Assembly: GCF_016065055.1 (NCBI RefSeq)
Contig: NZ_CP065856.1
Span: 2,727,836-2,791,835 of the forward strand
DNA from: Halosimplex litoreum
GTDB lineage: Archaea; Halobacteriota; Halobacteria; Halobacteriales; Haloarculaceae
DNA: 64,000 nucleotides
Direction of reading: 5' to 3'
In this document: positions 1-9,155 of the stretch, piece by piece
Layout: each line of letters opens with the position of its first letter
Numbering within the stretch: position 1 is the first letter of the stretch
Position numbers and translations under genes: made by a program
Notes under the pieces: model-generated
What the model was told of the DNA's origin: nothing
Seen by the model: only the letters and a program-made list of their open reading frames with translations
Database searches by the model: none

Positions 1-543
1 CCCGTAGGCCTCCCACTTGCCGTAGGAGTCCTCGTGGTGGAGATCGTCGAAGTCTATCTCGCCCCCCTGGTGAGCGCCGCTGGAGTGGGTGACGATACGC
101 GTCTCGCCCGGCGTGGCGACGATCCGCTCTACGAGGTGGCCCGTCAGCGCGAAGTGGCCGAGGTGGTTGACGCCGAACTGCGTCTCGAAGCCGTCGGCGG
201 TCTCCGACCGGGGGATCGCCATCACGCCGGCGTTGTTGCAGAGGACGTGGATCCCCTCGTAGTCGGCCAGCAGGTCGTCGGCGAACGACTCGACCGAAGC
301 GAGGTCGCCCAGGTCGCACTCGCGAACGTCGAGGACGGCCTCCTCGGCCGGGAACCCCTCTCGCTGGCGGATCTCCGCGGCCGCCCGTTCGCCGCGGTCG
401 GTGCTGCGGCAGGCCATCACGACGGTCGCGCCATTCCGGACGAAGGCGCGGGTCGCCTCGAAGCCGAGTCCGCTGTTGGCTCCGGTGACGACGATCGTCT
501 GCCCCGACAGGTCCGGCACGTCGGCGGCGGTCCAGTTGGTCAT
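1..543 (-). CDS. Short-chain dehydrogenase/reductase, 3' end cut by window
   Basis: NAD(P)-dependent oxidoreductase of the classical/extended SDR family, probably cytosolic; substrate unknown. The N-terminus has the nucleotide-binding motif TGANSGLG (residues 20-27), then the structural NNAG motif and the catalytic-region serine in THSSGAH. The window edge falls inside the YxxxK active-site motif: the last visible residues are EAYG, the Y probably being the catalytic tyrosine. The start is the ATG at 543 (MTNWTAAD). It resembles the retinol-dehydrogenase-like SDRs common in haloarchaea. The C-terminal part lies outside the window. Confidence 0.9.
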   Translation of the reverse strand, partial: MTNWTAADVPDLSGQTIVVTGANSGLGFEATRAFVRNGATVVMACRSTDRGERAAAEIRQREGFPAEEAVLDVRECDLGDLASVESFADDLLADYEGIHVLCNNAGVMAIPRSETADGFETQFGVNHLGHFALTGHLVERIVATPGETRIVTHSSGAHQGGEIDFDDLHHEDSYGKWEAYG

Positions 544-652
544 ACCCCTCGTTCGGGCGCCTCCTACTCAAGCCCGGCGCCAAACGAGTGGGGGAGCCCG
601 TCGGAGCGGCTCGCGACGACGTCAGCGGCGACACCGGCGCCAGCGACCCCGG

Positions 653-2005
653 TCAGTCGGTGCGCTCGAGTGGCGTCTCGGTCGGGCCGTCGGCCACCCG
701 GACGGTCGTCAACACGGCGACGATCCCAAGCGTCAGGACGGCGCCGAGGACGAACGGCGACCAGTAGACGACGACGGCGTACAGCGCCGTCATGACCGGC
801 GGGCCGACGGTCCGTCCGAGGCTGCCTGCCCCCTGCGTAACGCCGAAAGCGCCGCCCTGCCGGTCGGCGCTCGTCGCCAGCGAGACCAGCGTCGTCAGCG
901 AGACGTTCAACAGGCTGTTGCCCAGCGACAAAAGCGTCAGCGCGGCAAGCAGCGCGAGCACCCGCGGGCCGAATCCGAAGATCGCCCGCTCGCCGAGCAG
1001 CGCCCGACCGATCTCCGGCGAGAACGGAAAGGCCGCGAGCGCGACGACCAGCAGGGCGGCGCCGGCGACGGCGAGCCGCCTGGCGGGCACGATCCGCGAG
1101 AGCCGTCCGACGACGACGCCCTGGTTGACCACTGCGAGCGCGCCGACGTAGGTGAGCAACAGGCCGGCCTGGGAGGCGTCGTAGCCGTACACGTCCGCGA
1201 CGAACGGGATGAACGCCACCTGGATGCCCGAGAAGGCGACCGACGCGACCAGGAAGGCGCCGACGAGCGGCCCCAGCGTGGCGTCGCGGACGGCGTCGAC
1301 GAACTGCCCGACGATCCGCGGGCGGCCGCCGGCCGTCGCGTGGCGCTGGGGCTCGGGCAGGCCGGCCCACGTCCCGAGGAAGGCGACGAAGCTCAGGACG
1401 GCCGCGCCGAAGCTCGGCAGCGAGAAGCGCGTCGCGGGCACGAAATCCGGGAAGACGGCCGACCCCGCGGCGACGACGCCGTCGCTCGCCAGGACCGACC
1501 CGAGCGCAGGCCCGAAGACGAACCCCAGGCCGAAGGCGGCGCCGACCAGTCCCAGCGCGCCGGCGCGTCGGTCGGCTGGCGTCACGTCGGCGATGTAGGC
1601 CTGGGCGGTGGCGATGTTGCCGCCCATCGCGCCGGCGAGCATCCGCGCGAGGAACAGCGTCGCCAGCGCCGCGGTCGTCCCCGCGACCGCCAGCACCTCG
1701 CCGCCGAGGCCGAAGACGGTCCAGGCGACGGTGTTCGCCGCCAGCGAGAGCATGAGCACCGGTCGCCGGCCGCGGACGTCAGACAGCTGACCCAGAAGCG
1801 GCGCGAAGACGAACTGCATCAGCGAATAGGACGCCGCCAGCAGGCCGTAGACCACGTCGGTCCCGCCGAGATCGCGGACGTAGAACGGGAGGATCGGGAT
1901 GACGATCCCGAACCCCATGAGGTCGACGAAGACGATGGCGAGGATCGCGAGGAGCGGTCGCCGCCGCCCGGCGACCGACGACCCGACGGCACGAGGGTCT
2001 TGCAC
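653..2005 (-). CDS. MFS transporter, drug-efflux-like
   Basis: Major facilitator superfamily permease of about 450 residues with roughly 12 membrane segments. The first helix carries the motif DLMGFGIVIPILPFYV, typical of the DHA1/TetA-like drug:H+ antiporters, and the loop after helix 2 has GQLSDVRGRRPVL, the MFS motif A. The frame is open to 2344, but that extension is antisense-like and overlaps thiE. I chose the GTG at 2005 (MQDPRAVGSS) as the first plausible start before helix 1. The transported compound cannot be inferred. It lies downstream of thiE on the same strand with a 58-base gap. Confidence 0.88.
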   Translation of the reverse strand: MQDPRAVGSSVAGRRRPLLAILAIVFVDLMGFGIVIPILPFYVRDLGGTDVVYGLLAASYSLMQFVFAPLLGQLSDVRGRRPVLMLSLAANTVAWTVFGLGGEVLAVAGTTAALATLFLARMLAGAMGGNIATAQAYIADVTPADRRAGALGLVGAAFGLGFVFGPALGSVLASDGVVAAGSAVFPDFVPATRFSLPSFGAAVLSFVAFLGTWAGLPEPQRHATAGGRPRIVGQFVDAVRDATLGPLVGAFLVASVAFSGIQVAFIPFVADVYGYDASQAGLLLTYVGALAVVNQGVVVGRLSRIVPARRLAVAGAALLVVALAAFPFSPEIGRALLGERAIFGFGPRVLALLAALTLLSLGNSLLNVSLTTLVSLATSADRQGGAFGVTQGAGSLGRTVGPPVMTALYAVVVYWSPFVLGAVLTLGIVAVLTTVRVADGPTETPLERTD

Positions 2006-2063
2006 GGCGGTTCGTTCGGCGCGTATCGGGGAATAGCTATGGGCGACGCCACCCCCAAACTCG

Positions 2064-2705
2064 TCAGTCCTCGCGAGCGTCGGCGACCGTCCCGGCGAGG
2101 TCGCAGGTCGCGGCTTCGGGGTCGTCCGCGCCGGTGATCGCGGTGATGACGGCGACGCCGTCGGCGCCCGCCTCGACGATCGGGGCGGCGTTGTCGGCAG
2201 TGACGCCGCCGATCCCGACGACCGGGATGTCGACGGCGGCGGCGATCTCGCCGACGCGCTCGGGGCCGATCTCGTGCTCGTCGTCGTCGATATCGTCCTT
2301 CGAGCCCGTGGCGTAGACGGCGCCGACGCCCAGATAGTCCGCACCGGCCTTCTCGGCGCGGCGAGCGTCGTCGACGAACGACACCGACCGGCCGATCAGG
2401 GCGTCGGGGCCCAGTTGCTCGCGGGCGACTTCGACGGGCAGGTCGTCGTCGCCGAGGTGGACCCCGTCGGCGTCGACCGCCGCGGCCAGATCGACCCGGT
2501 CGTTGACGACGAACGTGACGCCGGCGTCGCGGGTGAGCTCTCGGAGCTGCCGTCCCAGATGATAGCGCTCGCGGACGTTCCGGTCTTTCTCCCGCAGTTG
2601 TACGACGTCGACGCCGCCCGCGACGGCCGCCTCGACGACGGCCTGCGTCGTTCGCTCGCCCGAGAGACTCTCCTGCGTGACGAGATACACGCCCCAGTCT
2701 GACAT
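2064..2705 (-). CDS. thiE: Thiamine-phosphate synthase
   Basis: Joins hydroxymethylpyrimidine diphosphate to thiazole phosphate to give thiamine phosphate in the cytosol. The 213-residue TIM barrel shows family motifs in order: VQLREKDR, FVVNDRVDLA, GVHLGDDDLP, GVGAVYATGSKDD and VVGIGGVTADN. The length is normal for stand-alone ThiE. The start is the ATG at 2705 (MSDWGVYLVT). An upstream ATG at 2726 would add MGSKSPA and is less likely. No other thiamine gene is visible nearby, so pathway context is missing here. Confidence 0.95.
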   Translation of the reverse strand: MSDWGVYLVTQESLSGERTTQAVVEAAVAGGVDVVQLREKDRNVRERYHLGRQLRELTRDAGVTFVVNDRVDLAAAVDADGVHLGDDDLPVEVAREQLGPDALIGRSVSFVDDARRAEKAGADYLGVGAVYATGSKDDIDDDEHEIGPERVGEIAAAVDIPVVGIGGVTADNAAPIVEAGADGVAVITAITGADDPEAATCDLAGTVADARED

Positions 2706-2845
2706 CGCCGGGGACTTCGAGCCCATCGACCTGTTACTTTCGAACTACCGTCCCGCCCGACGCGTCGGGCGGAGCCGGGCGAACCGGGGTGAACACGCCC
2801 TCGCAACGACTCGGCGGGCGACTCACGCCGGTCTCGCCGCCCCGG

Positions 2846-4708
2846 CTACTCCGTGTCCCACACGTCGGCGATCGGGTTGGACCTCGACTTCGAGCGCCGT
2901 GAGCGGCGACCGCTCCGCGAGTCGTCGCCACCGCCCGAGTTCGACCCCGAGTCGGAACCCGACGCCGACCCACCGGCCGAGCCCGACGAGGATCGACCGG
3001 ACCCGCTCGCGCTCGACCCCGTCGACCGAGAGCGACCCGACCCACTGGACGACGCCGACCCGGTCGCGGCCGTCGCGTCCGCGGCGGGGAGGTCGGGCGT
3101 CGACATCCGGTCGACCTGTTCGGCGAACCAGTCGGGCATGTCGACGCGGGCGCGCTCGAAGAGATCCAGCAGCGAGGAGTCGGCGAGGTACGTCGCGCCG
3201 TAGTCGTCTGGCGCCCGTACCGGGCGGCCACAGGCCTGGATCACCGTGCGGAGGGCGGTCCGGTAGTACCAGCCCCACTGGTCGTCCTCCAGACGGGCGG
3301 CCACGCGGGAGTCGCGGGTGTTCGGATACGGCGCCTTGCACAGCAGTTGCCAGCGACACAGATCCCCCTCCAGATCGAGGGCCTCTTCCATCTTCACCGA
3401 GAGGAACACGTCGGGATCGTCGACCCGCTTCCAGGTCGACAGCTGGGCGTCCCGATCATCGGAGTCGTGGGCGCGGACTCGCGATTCGACGCCGTACTCC
3501 CGCAGATAGTCGAGCAACTGGTCCTGGATCGCGTAGGAGTGACAGTGGACCAACCCCGTCTCGTCGGGGTGGGCGGCCATGATGCGGACGAGCGTCTCGG
3601 CGACCCGGGGGATCGTCTCGTCGCGGGCCTCGTAGGTCATCTTCCCCTGGGTCACGTCGTACAGCGGCCGGTTCTCGACGGGGAAGGTGTGTGGCACCTC
3701 GACGAGTTCGACGCGGTCGGGCGCGAGGCCGACGTTGGCGCAGAAGGCGTCCTTGTTGAGGATCGTCGCCGACAGCAGCGCGAAGTTCCGGGCCCGGTCC
3801 CAGACGGTGTGTTTGAGGTACTTCTCGGGCGCCATCGGCTTGATGGTCACCCGGCTCCCCTCCCCGCCGTTCTGGTCGACGACCCAGGTCGTCCCGCTCT
3901 CGTCGTCGCGGTAGTCCTCGGCGAACCACGAGAGATCGGACTGCAACTGGACGAGTTTGTCGCGCTCGGCGGCCTCTTCGGGGTCGAGTTCGGCCTGCTG
4001 GCGCACCTCCGTCAGTCGGCGGCCGGCCATCGTGTGGAGCGTGTCGGCGTAGGAGACGGCGTCGTCGAGGCCGTCGATGTCGGGCGGTTCGCAGGCGTCC
4101 CAGATGGGGACGGTGTCGGGACCGAGGTCGATGGTGGCGTACATCTCGGCCCAGTTGCCCAGGCCGTGGGCCTCGTCGATCACGAGCACGTCGCGCTGGC
4201 CGAACACGTCCGAGCCGGCGGTCTGCATGAAGTAGGCGAGCGTCATCGCGGCGATGCGGTTGTTCGCGGCGATCGCTCTATCGGAGAAGTAGGGGCAGCG
4301 GTGCTGGACCTGGCAGTCGAACATCCGCTCGCGGGCGCAAGGCGCCTGGTCGACGGGCGTGTCGGTCTCGCCGGGGAGGATGCAGTCGTAGTTGTTCTTG
4401 CCGCGGATCACCTTCAGGTCGGTCAGCAGGTCGTCGCCGGCCACGTCGTCGAGCTGGGAGACCTGCGGGGTGGTGTAGTAGGCGTCGACGACCTCGCCGG
4501 CCTCGCTCTCGCCGGCGGTCCTGGCGCACCCGGCGATGGCGCGAGCCAGGAGGGACTTGCCGCTGCCGGTCGGAGCGCGCACGAGGACGACGTCGTTGTC
4601 GGCCGCGAAGGCGTCGCGGATGTCCGCGAGCGCCTGCTCCTGTGCGCCGCGGTAGGACGGCGCCGGGAACTCCTCGGTGATCCGGCCGGGTTGCACGGCA
4701 GAGACCAC
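2846..4708 (-). CDS. XPD/DinG-like Fe-S DNA helicase
   Basis: Superfamily 2 ATP-dependent DNA helicase of about 620 residues, of the Rad3/XPD-DinG type. Visible parts in order are Walker A APTGSGKS, four cysteines between it and motif II (C in NNYDC, then APCARERMFDC and RC) that fit the Fe-S cluster pattern, the DEAH box in VLVIDEAHGLGNW, and a C-terminal helicase half ending with the QACGRPVRA motif VI. The last ~80 residues are a low-complexity Ser/Gly/Arg tail ending in NPIADVWDTE. Start is GTG 4708 or GTG 4696; the frame upstream overlaps the divergent lipoprotein gene and is rejected. Role in repair is inferred from the family. Confidence 0.9.
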   Translation of the reverse strand: MVSAVQPGRITEEFPAPSYRGAQEQALADIRDAFAADNDVVLVRAPTGSGKSLLARAIAGCARTAGESEAGEVVDAYYTTPQVSQLDDVAGDDLLTDLKVIRGKNNYDCILPGETDTPVDQAPCARERMFDCQVQHRCPYFSDRAIAANNRIAAMTLAYFMQTAGSDVFGQRDVLVIDEAHGLGNWAEMYATIDLGPDTVPIWDACEPPDIDGLDDAVSYADTLHTMAGRRLTEVRQQAELDPEEAAERDKLVQLQSDLSWFAEDYRDDESGTTWVVDQNGGEGSRVTIKPMAPEKYLKHTVWDRARNFALLSATILNKDAFCANVGLAPDRVELVEVPHTFPVENRPLYDVTQGKMTYEARDETIPRVAETLVRIMAAHPDETGLVHCHSYAIQDQLLDYLREYGVESRVRAHDSDDRDAQLSTWKRVDDPDVFLSVKMEEALDLEGDLCRWQLLCKAPYPNTRDSRVAARLEDDQWGWYYRTALRTVIQACGRPVRAPDDYGATYLADSSLLDLFERARVDMPDWFAEQVDRMSTPDLPAADATAATGSASSSGSGRSRSTGSSASGSGRSSSGSAGGSASGSDSGSNSGGGDDSRSGRRSRRSKSRSNPIADVWDTE

Positions 4709-4728
4709 CGGTGCCGGAAGCGTAAAAC

Positions 4729-4735
4729 TGCCGGA
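4729..4735 (-). promoter_or_regulatory. TATA-like box of the helicase gene
   Basis: On the minus strand the segment reads AGTTTTACG about 25 bases before the GTG at 4708, consistent with an archaeal box A and a leaderless transcript. Weak by sequence but correctly placed. Confidence 0.4.
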
Positions 4736-4817
4736 AGGCCCGGACACCGCACCCCGGCTCCGCACCCGACGCCACGAATCCGATTCCCCCGCCCGGCCAC
4801 CGATGTCGGCCAGCAAG

Positions 4818-4823
4818 TATTTA
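4818..4823 (+). promoter_or_regulatory. TATA-like box of the Tat lipoprotein gene
   Basis: The hexamer TATTTA ends 26 bases before the ATG at 4850. That is the spacing expected for a leaderless haloarchaeal transcript. It shares the divergent gap with the helicase promoter. Confidence 0.55.
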
Positions 4824-4849
4824 CCACCGCGCCGGAAAACGCGGGGACG

Positions 4850-6208
4850 ATGACATCCCCGCGACGCAGCTTCCTCCGACGGAGCGCCGCTGCCCTCCTC
4901 GCCGGCGCGACGGCCGGCTGTCTGAGCGACGACACGACCGCGACCGACGGCCCCGGCGGTGCCGGGACCGACACCGACGCGAAGACGGACGCCACGGTGA
5001 CCGGGACACCGAGTCAGACGCCGACCGACACTGCGACGGCGACCGACTCCCCGACGCCGACCGAGACCGCCACGCCGTCGCCCGACGGGCTCGGCAACGC
5101 AGACTACGCCGAGTGGCTGCCGGCGCCGGCGGCGTTCGACCGCGACGGCTACCGGTTCACCTCGATAGCTCCCCGTGATGTCCTCGACCGCGAGTCGGAC
5201 CTCGGCGACGGCGCGACCGAGGGGCTGCGCGGCGACCCGTCGGTCCCGGGTATCGACAGCTACGCCGACGCCGCGGCGTTCCACCGGATCCGGCCGGGGG
5301 TCCTCGTCTTCGAGGCCGACCTCGACCGCGAGACGGTCGCCGAGGACTTGCGCGGTCGGGGACTCACCGAGGTCACGACCAGGGAGGGGTTCGCGGTGTT
5401 TACCGGCGACCGCGGCGCGGCGGCGCTGGCCGAGTCGGCGATCGTCCTGTCGTTGGGGGCCAGCGACCCCGACGCGGCCCGCTCGGTCGTCGAGGCAGTG
5501 GTCGACGCGAAGGCCGGCGCCGGCCCCCGGTACGTCGACGAGTCGGACGACTGCGAGCGCCTGACCGCTGCGATCGGCTCGGCACACCTCGTCAGCGGAC
5601 GGACCTACGCCGCCGAGGCGAGGCTAGAGGGCGCCGTCGCGGGCGGGATCGGTATCGAGGTCGGCGAGACCGAGACGCGGGTCAAGGCGCCCGCGGTCTT
5701 CCCCGAGAACGAAGTCGACGAGGCCGCGCTGGCCGAGTGGGCCGCCGACGCCGACGTGTTTTACGGGCAGGAGCCGACGACTGCCGTCGACGGTCGGGTC
5801 GCGACCGCGAAGGCGTCGATTCCGAGCGCCGAGGTGACGACCTTCGGCACCGGGTCGTTCCCCGGTTCGTCCCGGACCGCCCCGCGAACGCCCCAGGCCA
5901 TCTTCGGGTTCGAGCACGACCCGACAGGCGACGGCGTCGGGATTCTGGAGATTACCCACGAGGGCGGCGACTCGATCGCGAGATCGGAGCTGTACATCCG
6001 CGGTGCGGGTTTCGCGTCTGTCGAGGGAGTCGACCAGACCGCGGCGGGCCAGTGGCAGGGCACCGCAAGCGGGGACGACGAGGCGGTCGTGGCCGGCGAC
6101 CGGGTCGAAGTCGGCGTCGCGAGCGGCTACGAGATCAACGTCGTCTGGGAGTCGGCCGACGGCGGCGTATCGGCGACGCTCGCGACGAACGAGCGACCGG
6201 ACGCCTGA
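4850..6208 (+). CDS. Tat-exported lipoprotein, function unknown
   Basis: Secreted lipoprotein of 452 residues. The N-terminus has a twin-arginine motif PRRSFLRR, a hydrophobic stretch, and a lipobox ending TAGC (Cys about residue 24), so the protein is probably folded before export and lipid-anchored outside the membrane. A Thr/Pro/Asp linker (about residues 35-75) follows, then an acidic globular domain without a motif I recognise. The open frame extends upstream to 3347, but that part is antisense to the helicase. The ATG at 4850 fits both the TATA box and the signal peptide. Confidence 0.85.
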   Translation: MTSPRRSFLRRSAAALLAGATAGCLSDDTTATDGPGGAGTDTDAKTDATVTGTPSQTPTDTATATDSPTPTETATPSPDGLGNADYAEWLPAPAAFDRDGYRFTSIAPRDVLDRESDLGDGATEGLRGDPSVPGIDSYADAAAFHRIRPGVLVFEADLDRETVAEDLRGRGLTEVTTREGFAVFTGDRGAAALAESAIVLSLGASDPDAARSVVEAVVDAKAGAGPRYVDESDDCERLTAAIGSAHLVSGRTYAAEARLEGAVAGGIGIEVGETETRVKAPAVFPENEVDEAALAEWAADADVFYGQEPTTAVDGRVATAKASIPSAEVTTFGTGSFPGSSRTAPRTPQAIFGFEHDPTGDGVGILEITHEGGDSIARSELYIRGAGFASVEGVDQTAAGQWQGTASGDDEAVVAGDRVEVGVASGYEINVVWESADGGVSATLATNERPDA

Positions 6209-6262
6209 TGGGGAGCCGACCGGTCGAGCCTCGGGGTGCCGTCTCGCGCCCGTGGCGACGCC

Positions 6263-6466
6263 TTACAGGTCGGCCACGTCGTCGGCCGTCGGTTCGCGCT
6301 CGTCGGGGAGCCGCTCGATGCAGTCGTAACAGAGGAAGTGGTCGGAGCCGTCGGCCAGTTCGAGCGCCAGCCCGTCGGTCGTCCGGCTCTCCCGGGTCCA
6401 GATGTTCGCGATGCCACCGGCGATGCTCACGTCCTCGCCGCAGCCGTCGCACGGCTGGGTCGTCAT
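6263..6466 (-). CDS. Small zinc-finger protein, haloarchaeal
   Basis: A 67-residue protein starting MTTQPCDGCGED and carrying a second pair, CYDC, about 35 residues later. The two Cys pairs fit a single zinc ribbon of the small CPxCG-related proteins that are numerous in haloarchaea. These often act as adaptors in regulation or complex assembly, but no function is assignable here. The start is the ATG at 6466. The frame continues upstream to 6673 over the kinase promoter and is rejected. Confidence 0.8.
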   Translation of the reverse strand: MTTQPCDGCGEDVSIAGGIANIWTRESRTTDGLALELADGSDHFLCYDCIERLPDEREPTADDVADL

Positions 6467-6660
6467 ACCCGCCGTAGTGGGGCCACCGACAAAAGCGCCG
6501 CGGGCCGTTCGCTGACGAACCGAGACGCCGGCGCCGGCGCGTCGATCGGCCGGCTCGCGTCGGTCGGCCCCGGCCGCCCCCGCCGGTCGATACCATGGTA
6601 TACGATCCCGCCCACTTATGTCGAGGACGGGGAAACACGGATATCGAATCGGGATCTCAC

Positions 6661-8142
6661 ATGTACGGTCCACCGGTCGCGCTGTACGTCGGGTCCGAGG
6701 CGGCGGCGGTCGCCGACGCCTGGGTCGAGTCCGGCGACGGCCTCACGGTCCGCGGAGCGACCCCCGACGGCGACGTAGCGGAGCGACTCGCCGAGGGCGA
6801 CGTCGACGCGGTCGTCTGCGACTGCGACGGCTCGTTCGACGGCCGGGCGACGGTCGAGGCGGTCCGTGACTACTCGGCGTCGCTCCCCGTCGTCGTGTTC
6901 TCGGTCGACGACGCCCTGCCGCTGGCGGCCGCGACGGACCTGGGCGTCGAGACCTACCTGCAGGTCGACGCCGATACCGACCGCGTCGAGCGGCTGGCGG
7001 ACCTGCGCCCGCTGATCGAGCGCCGCCGCGAGGCCCGCCGCGAGTCGACGATGCTCGCCTCGCTGCTGGAGAACGTCCCGCTGTCGGTGTACTTCAAGGA
7101 CCGACGAAGCCGGCACGTCCGAGTCAGCGACGAGATGCCGCGGCTCACCGGTCCCTCGTACCTGGAGGGTCCCGACGGGAAACGCCACGACGCGCCCGAC
7201 GACGTCGTCGGGAAGACGGACTTCGACCTGTACCCACCGGGTCTGTCGGAGGAGGCGGTCGCCGACGACCGCCGCGTCGTCGAGACGGGCGAGTCCGTCG
7301 ACGGCCGAGTGGAACACGCCCACGGCGACGACCTGGAGGAGACCTACGTCACCACCTCGAAGGCGCCCTGGCGCGACGAGCACGGGGCGGTGCTCGGCGT
7401 CGTCGGCGTGACCCGGGACATCACCGAACGCAAGCGCTACGAGAACCAGCTCGAACGCCAGAACGAGCGGCTCCAACGGTTCGCGAGCGTCGTCTCCCAC
7501 GACGTGCGCAACCCGCTGGAGGTCGCGCTGGGCCGGCTGGAGTTCGCCCGCGCCGAGGGCGACGAGGAGCACTTCGAGGCGATCGAGCGGTCGCTCCATC
7601 GGATCGACGCCATCATCGAGGACGTGCTGACGCTCGCCCGCGAGGGCGAAACGGTGAGCGACCCGGAACCGGTCGACCTCGCCGAGGTGGCTGGCCGAGC
7701 CTGGACAGTCGTCGAGACGGGCGAGGCGACGCTGGCCGTCGAGACCGAGGCGACGCTACTGGCCGACGAGAGTCGCCTCCGGCAGCTGCTGGAGAACGTC
7801 GTCTGCAACGCGGTGGCCCACGGCGGCGACGACGTGACGGTCACGGTCGGCGACCTCGGCGAGCGCCAGGGCTTTTTTGTCGCCGACGACGGCGCGGGCG
7901 TCCCCGCGGCTCACCGGGACAGCGTCTTCGACGCGGGGTACTCGACCGACGACGACGGGACGGGGCTGGGTCTGAGTATCGTCCGAACGATCGCCGAAGC
8001 CCACGGGTGGGAGACCGACGTGACCGAGAGCGACTCCGGCGGTGCCCGCTTCGAGTTCGGCGACGTGAACGGTGGTGGCCTCGCCGACTCCCGCGCCGAC
8101 GACGGAGCGGCGGACGAGCGGGCCGGCACGGGCGACGACTGA
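6661..8142 (+). CDS. PAS sensor histidine kinase with receiver-like N-terminus
   Basis: Soluble two-component kinase of 493 residues. Residues 1-120 look like a degenerate receiver fold. A PAS domain follows (about 125-265, ending GVVGVTRDITERKR), then a HisKA dimerisation domain with the phosphorylated histidine in SHDVRNPL, and a HATPase_c domain with N-box ENVVCNAV, G1 DDGAGVP and G2 GTGLGLSIV. There are no membrane segments, so it probably senses a cytoplasmic cue. The ATG at 6661 is preferred over the upstream ATG at 6595, because homology-like sequence begins at MYGPPVALYV. No response-regulator gene lies next to it. Confidence 0.93.
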   Translation: MYGPPVALYVGSEAAAVADAWVESGDGLTVRGATPDGDVAERLAEGDVDAVVCDCDGSFDGRATVEAVRDYSASLPVVVFSVDDALPLAAATDLGVETYLQVDADTDRVERLADLRPLIERRREARRESTMLASLLENVPLSVYFKDRRSRHVRVSDEMPRLTGPSYLEGPDGKRHDAPDDVVGKTDFDLYPPGLSEEAVADDRRVVETGESVDGRVEHAHGDDLEETYVTTSKAPWRDEHGAVLGVVGVTRDITERKRYENQLERQNERLQRFASVVSHDVRNPLEVALGRLEFARAEGDEEHFEAIERSLHRIDAIIEDVLTLAREGETVSDPEPVDLAEVAGRAWTVVETGEATLAVETEATLLADESRLRQLLENVVCNAVAHGGDDVTVTVGDLGERQGFFVADDGAGVPAAHRDSVFDAGYSTDDDGTGLGLSIVRTIAEAHGWETDVTESDSGGARFEFGDVNGGGLADSRADDGAADERAGTGDD

Positions 8143-8223
8143 CGCGAGCGACGCCCGCAGCTACCTGCCCGCAGCGGCCCATCCCGGGCGCGGTCTTTTC
8201 CGCGTCGGCGCCCAAGCGCGGCC

Positions 8224-9087
8224 ATGGAGGTGAACTGCGAGGGGTGTGCCGGCTGCTGTCTCGACTGGCGGGCGCTGGCGCCCGACGACGCCGACCACGG
8301 CCACGAGCGCCGCGGCCGGTACCGACCGCTCGACGACGTCGACAACCTCGCGCCGGTCTCGAGCGACGAAGTGCGGGCGTTCCTCGACGACGGTCTCGCG
8401 GGCGCGCTGGTCGCCCGCCTGTTCCGGATCGACGACGGACCGAGCGTCACCGTCGGTGGCGTCGACGTCGCCGCCGTCCGGGGGCGTCCCGCCTTCCTCG
8501 TCGGGCTGCGGAAGGTCCCCAAACCCGTCGCGCCCTTCGACGCCGAGCCCCGCTGGCTCCCGTCCTGTGCGTTCCTCGACCCCGAGACGCTCCAGTGTCG
8601 CATCCACGACGGCGACGTCTACCCCGAGACCTGTGCGACCTACCCCGGCGACAACCTCGCGCTCGACGCCGAGACCGAATGCGAACGCGTCGAGCGGGTC
8701 CACGGCGGCGAGCGACTCCCCGACGACGAACCGCCGGCCGACGCCGACCCCGTTCTGGGTCCGGGGGCGGTGGGCGCGCGGGTGTTCACTCATCCGGACA
8801 CCGAGCGGGTCGAGGGTGCAGTCGAGCGGCTCGCCGCGAACGAGGCGACGCGGGCCGACCACGCCGAGTTCGTCGCCGTCGCCGCCGCCTCCAGTCCGGG
8901 GACGCTCGCCGTCAGCGACGACCGCTACGAGCGCGCCCGCGAGCGGGCGCTCGCTGCCGAGTCCTGGGTCGACGCCGCCGTCACCGAGTGGACCGACCGC
9001 GCCGACGAGGAGGCCCCGGACCCCGCGACCGCCGCGGCCGTCGAGGCCGACCGGGGTGCACCCGAGACGCCTGGATGGGACGGCTGA
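8224..9087 (+). CDS. YkgJ-family cysteine cluster protein
   Basis: 287 residues beginning MEVNCEGCAGCCLDW, the N-terminal Cys cluster of the YkgJ/UPF0153 family. Further Cys follow in LPSCAFLD, LQCRIHD and ETCATYP. This spacing is characteristic of the proposed Zn/Fe chelating fold. The biochemical role of the family is not settled. The C-terminal half is acidic and Ala-rich and is probably a haloarchaeal extension. The stop is followed by a 68-base gap before the next co-directional gene. Confidence 0.88.
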   Translation: MEVNCEGCAGCCLDWRALAPDDADHGHERRGRYRPLDDVDNLAPVSSDEVRAFLDDGLAGALVARLFRIDDGPSVTVGGVDVAAVRGRPAFLVGLRKVPKPVAPFDAEPRWLPSCAFLDPETLQCRIHDGDVYPETCATYPGDNLALDAETECERVERVHGGERLPDDEPPADADPVLGPGAVGARVFTHPDTERVEGAVERLAANEATRADHAEFVAVAAASSPGTLAVSDDRYERARERALAAESWVDAAVTEWTDRADEEAPDPATAAAVEADRGAPETPGWDG

Positions 9088-9155
9088 CCCTCGGCGCCAC
9101 TGCAACGCGGCGGGGTCGCCGCCCTCGTTAAGGGGGCGGAGTCCCTGGATCGGGT

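Noticed and set aside
2006-2344. N-terminal extension of the MFS gene to 563 codons
   Set aside because: It overlaps thiE out of frame and gives low-complexity Ser/Pro/Arg sequence. The GTG at 2005 precedes the first membrane helix.
3347-4849. Open frame in front of the Tat lipoprotein (953 codons in total)
   Set aside because: It is the antisense of the helicase gene. High-GC genomes produce such frames. The signal peptide begins at 4850.
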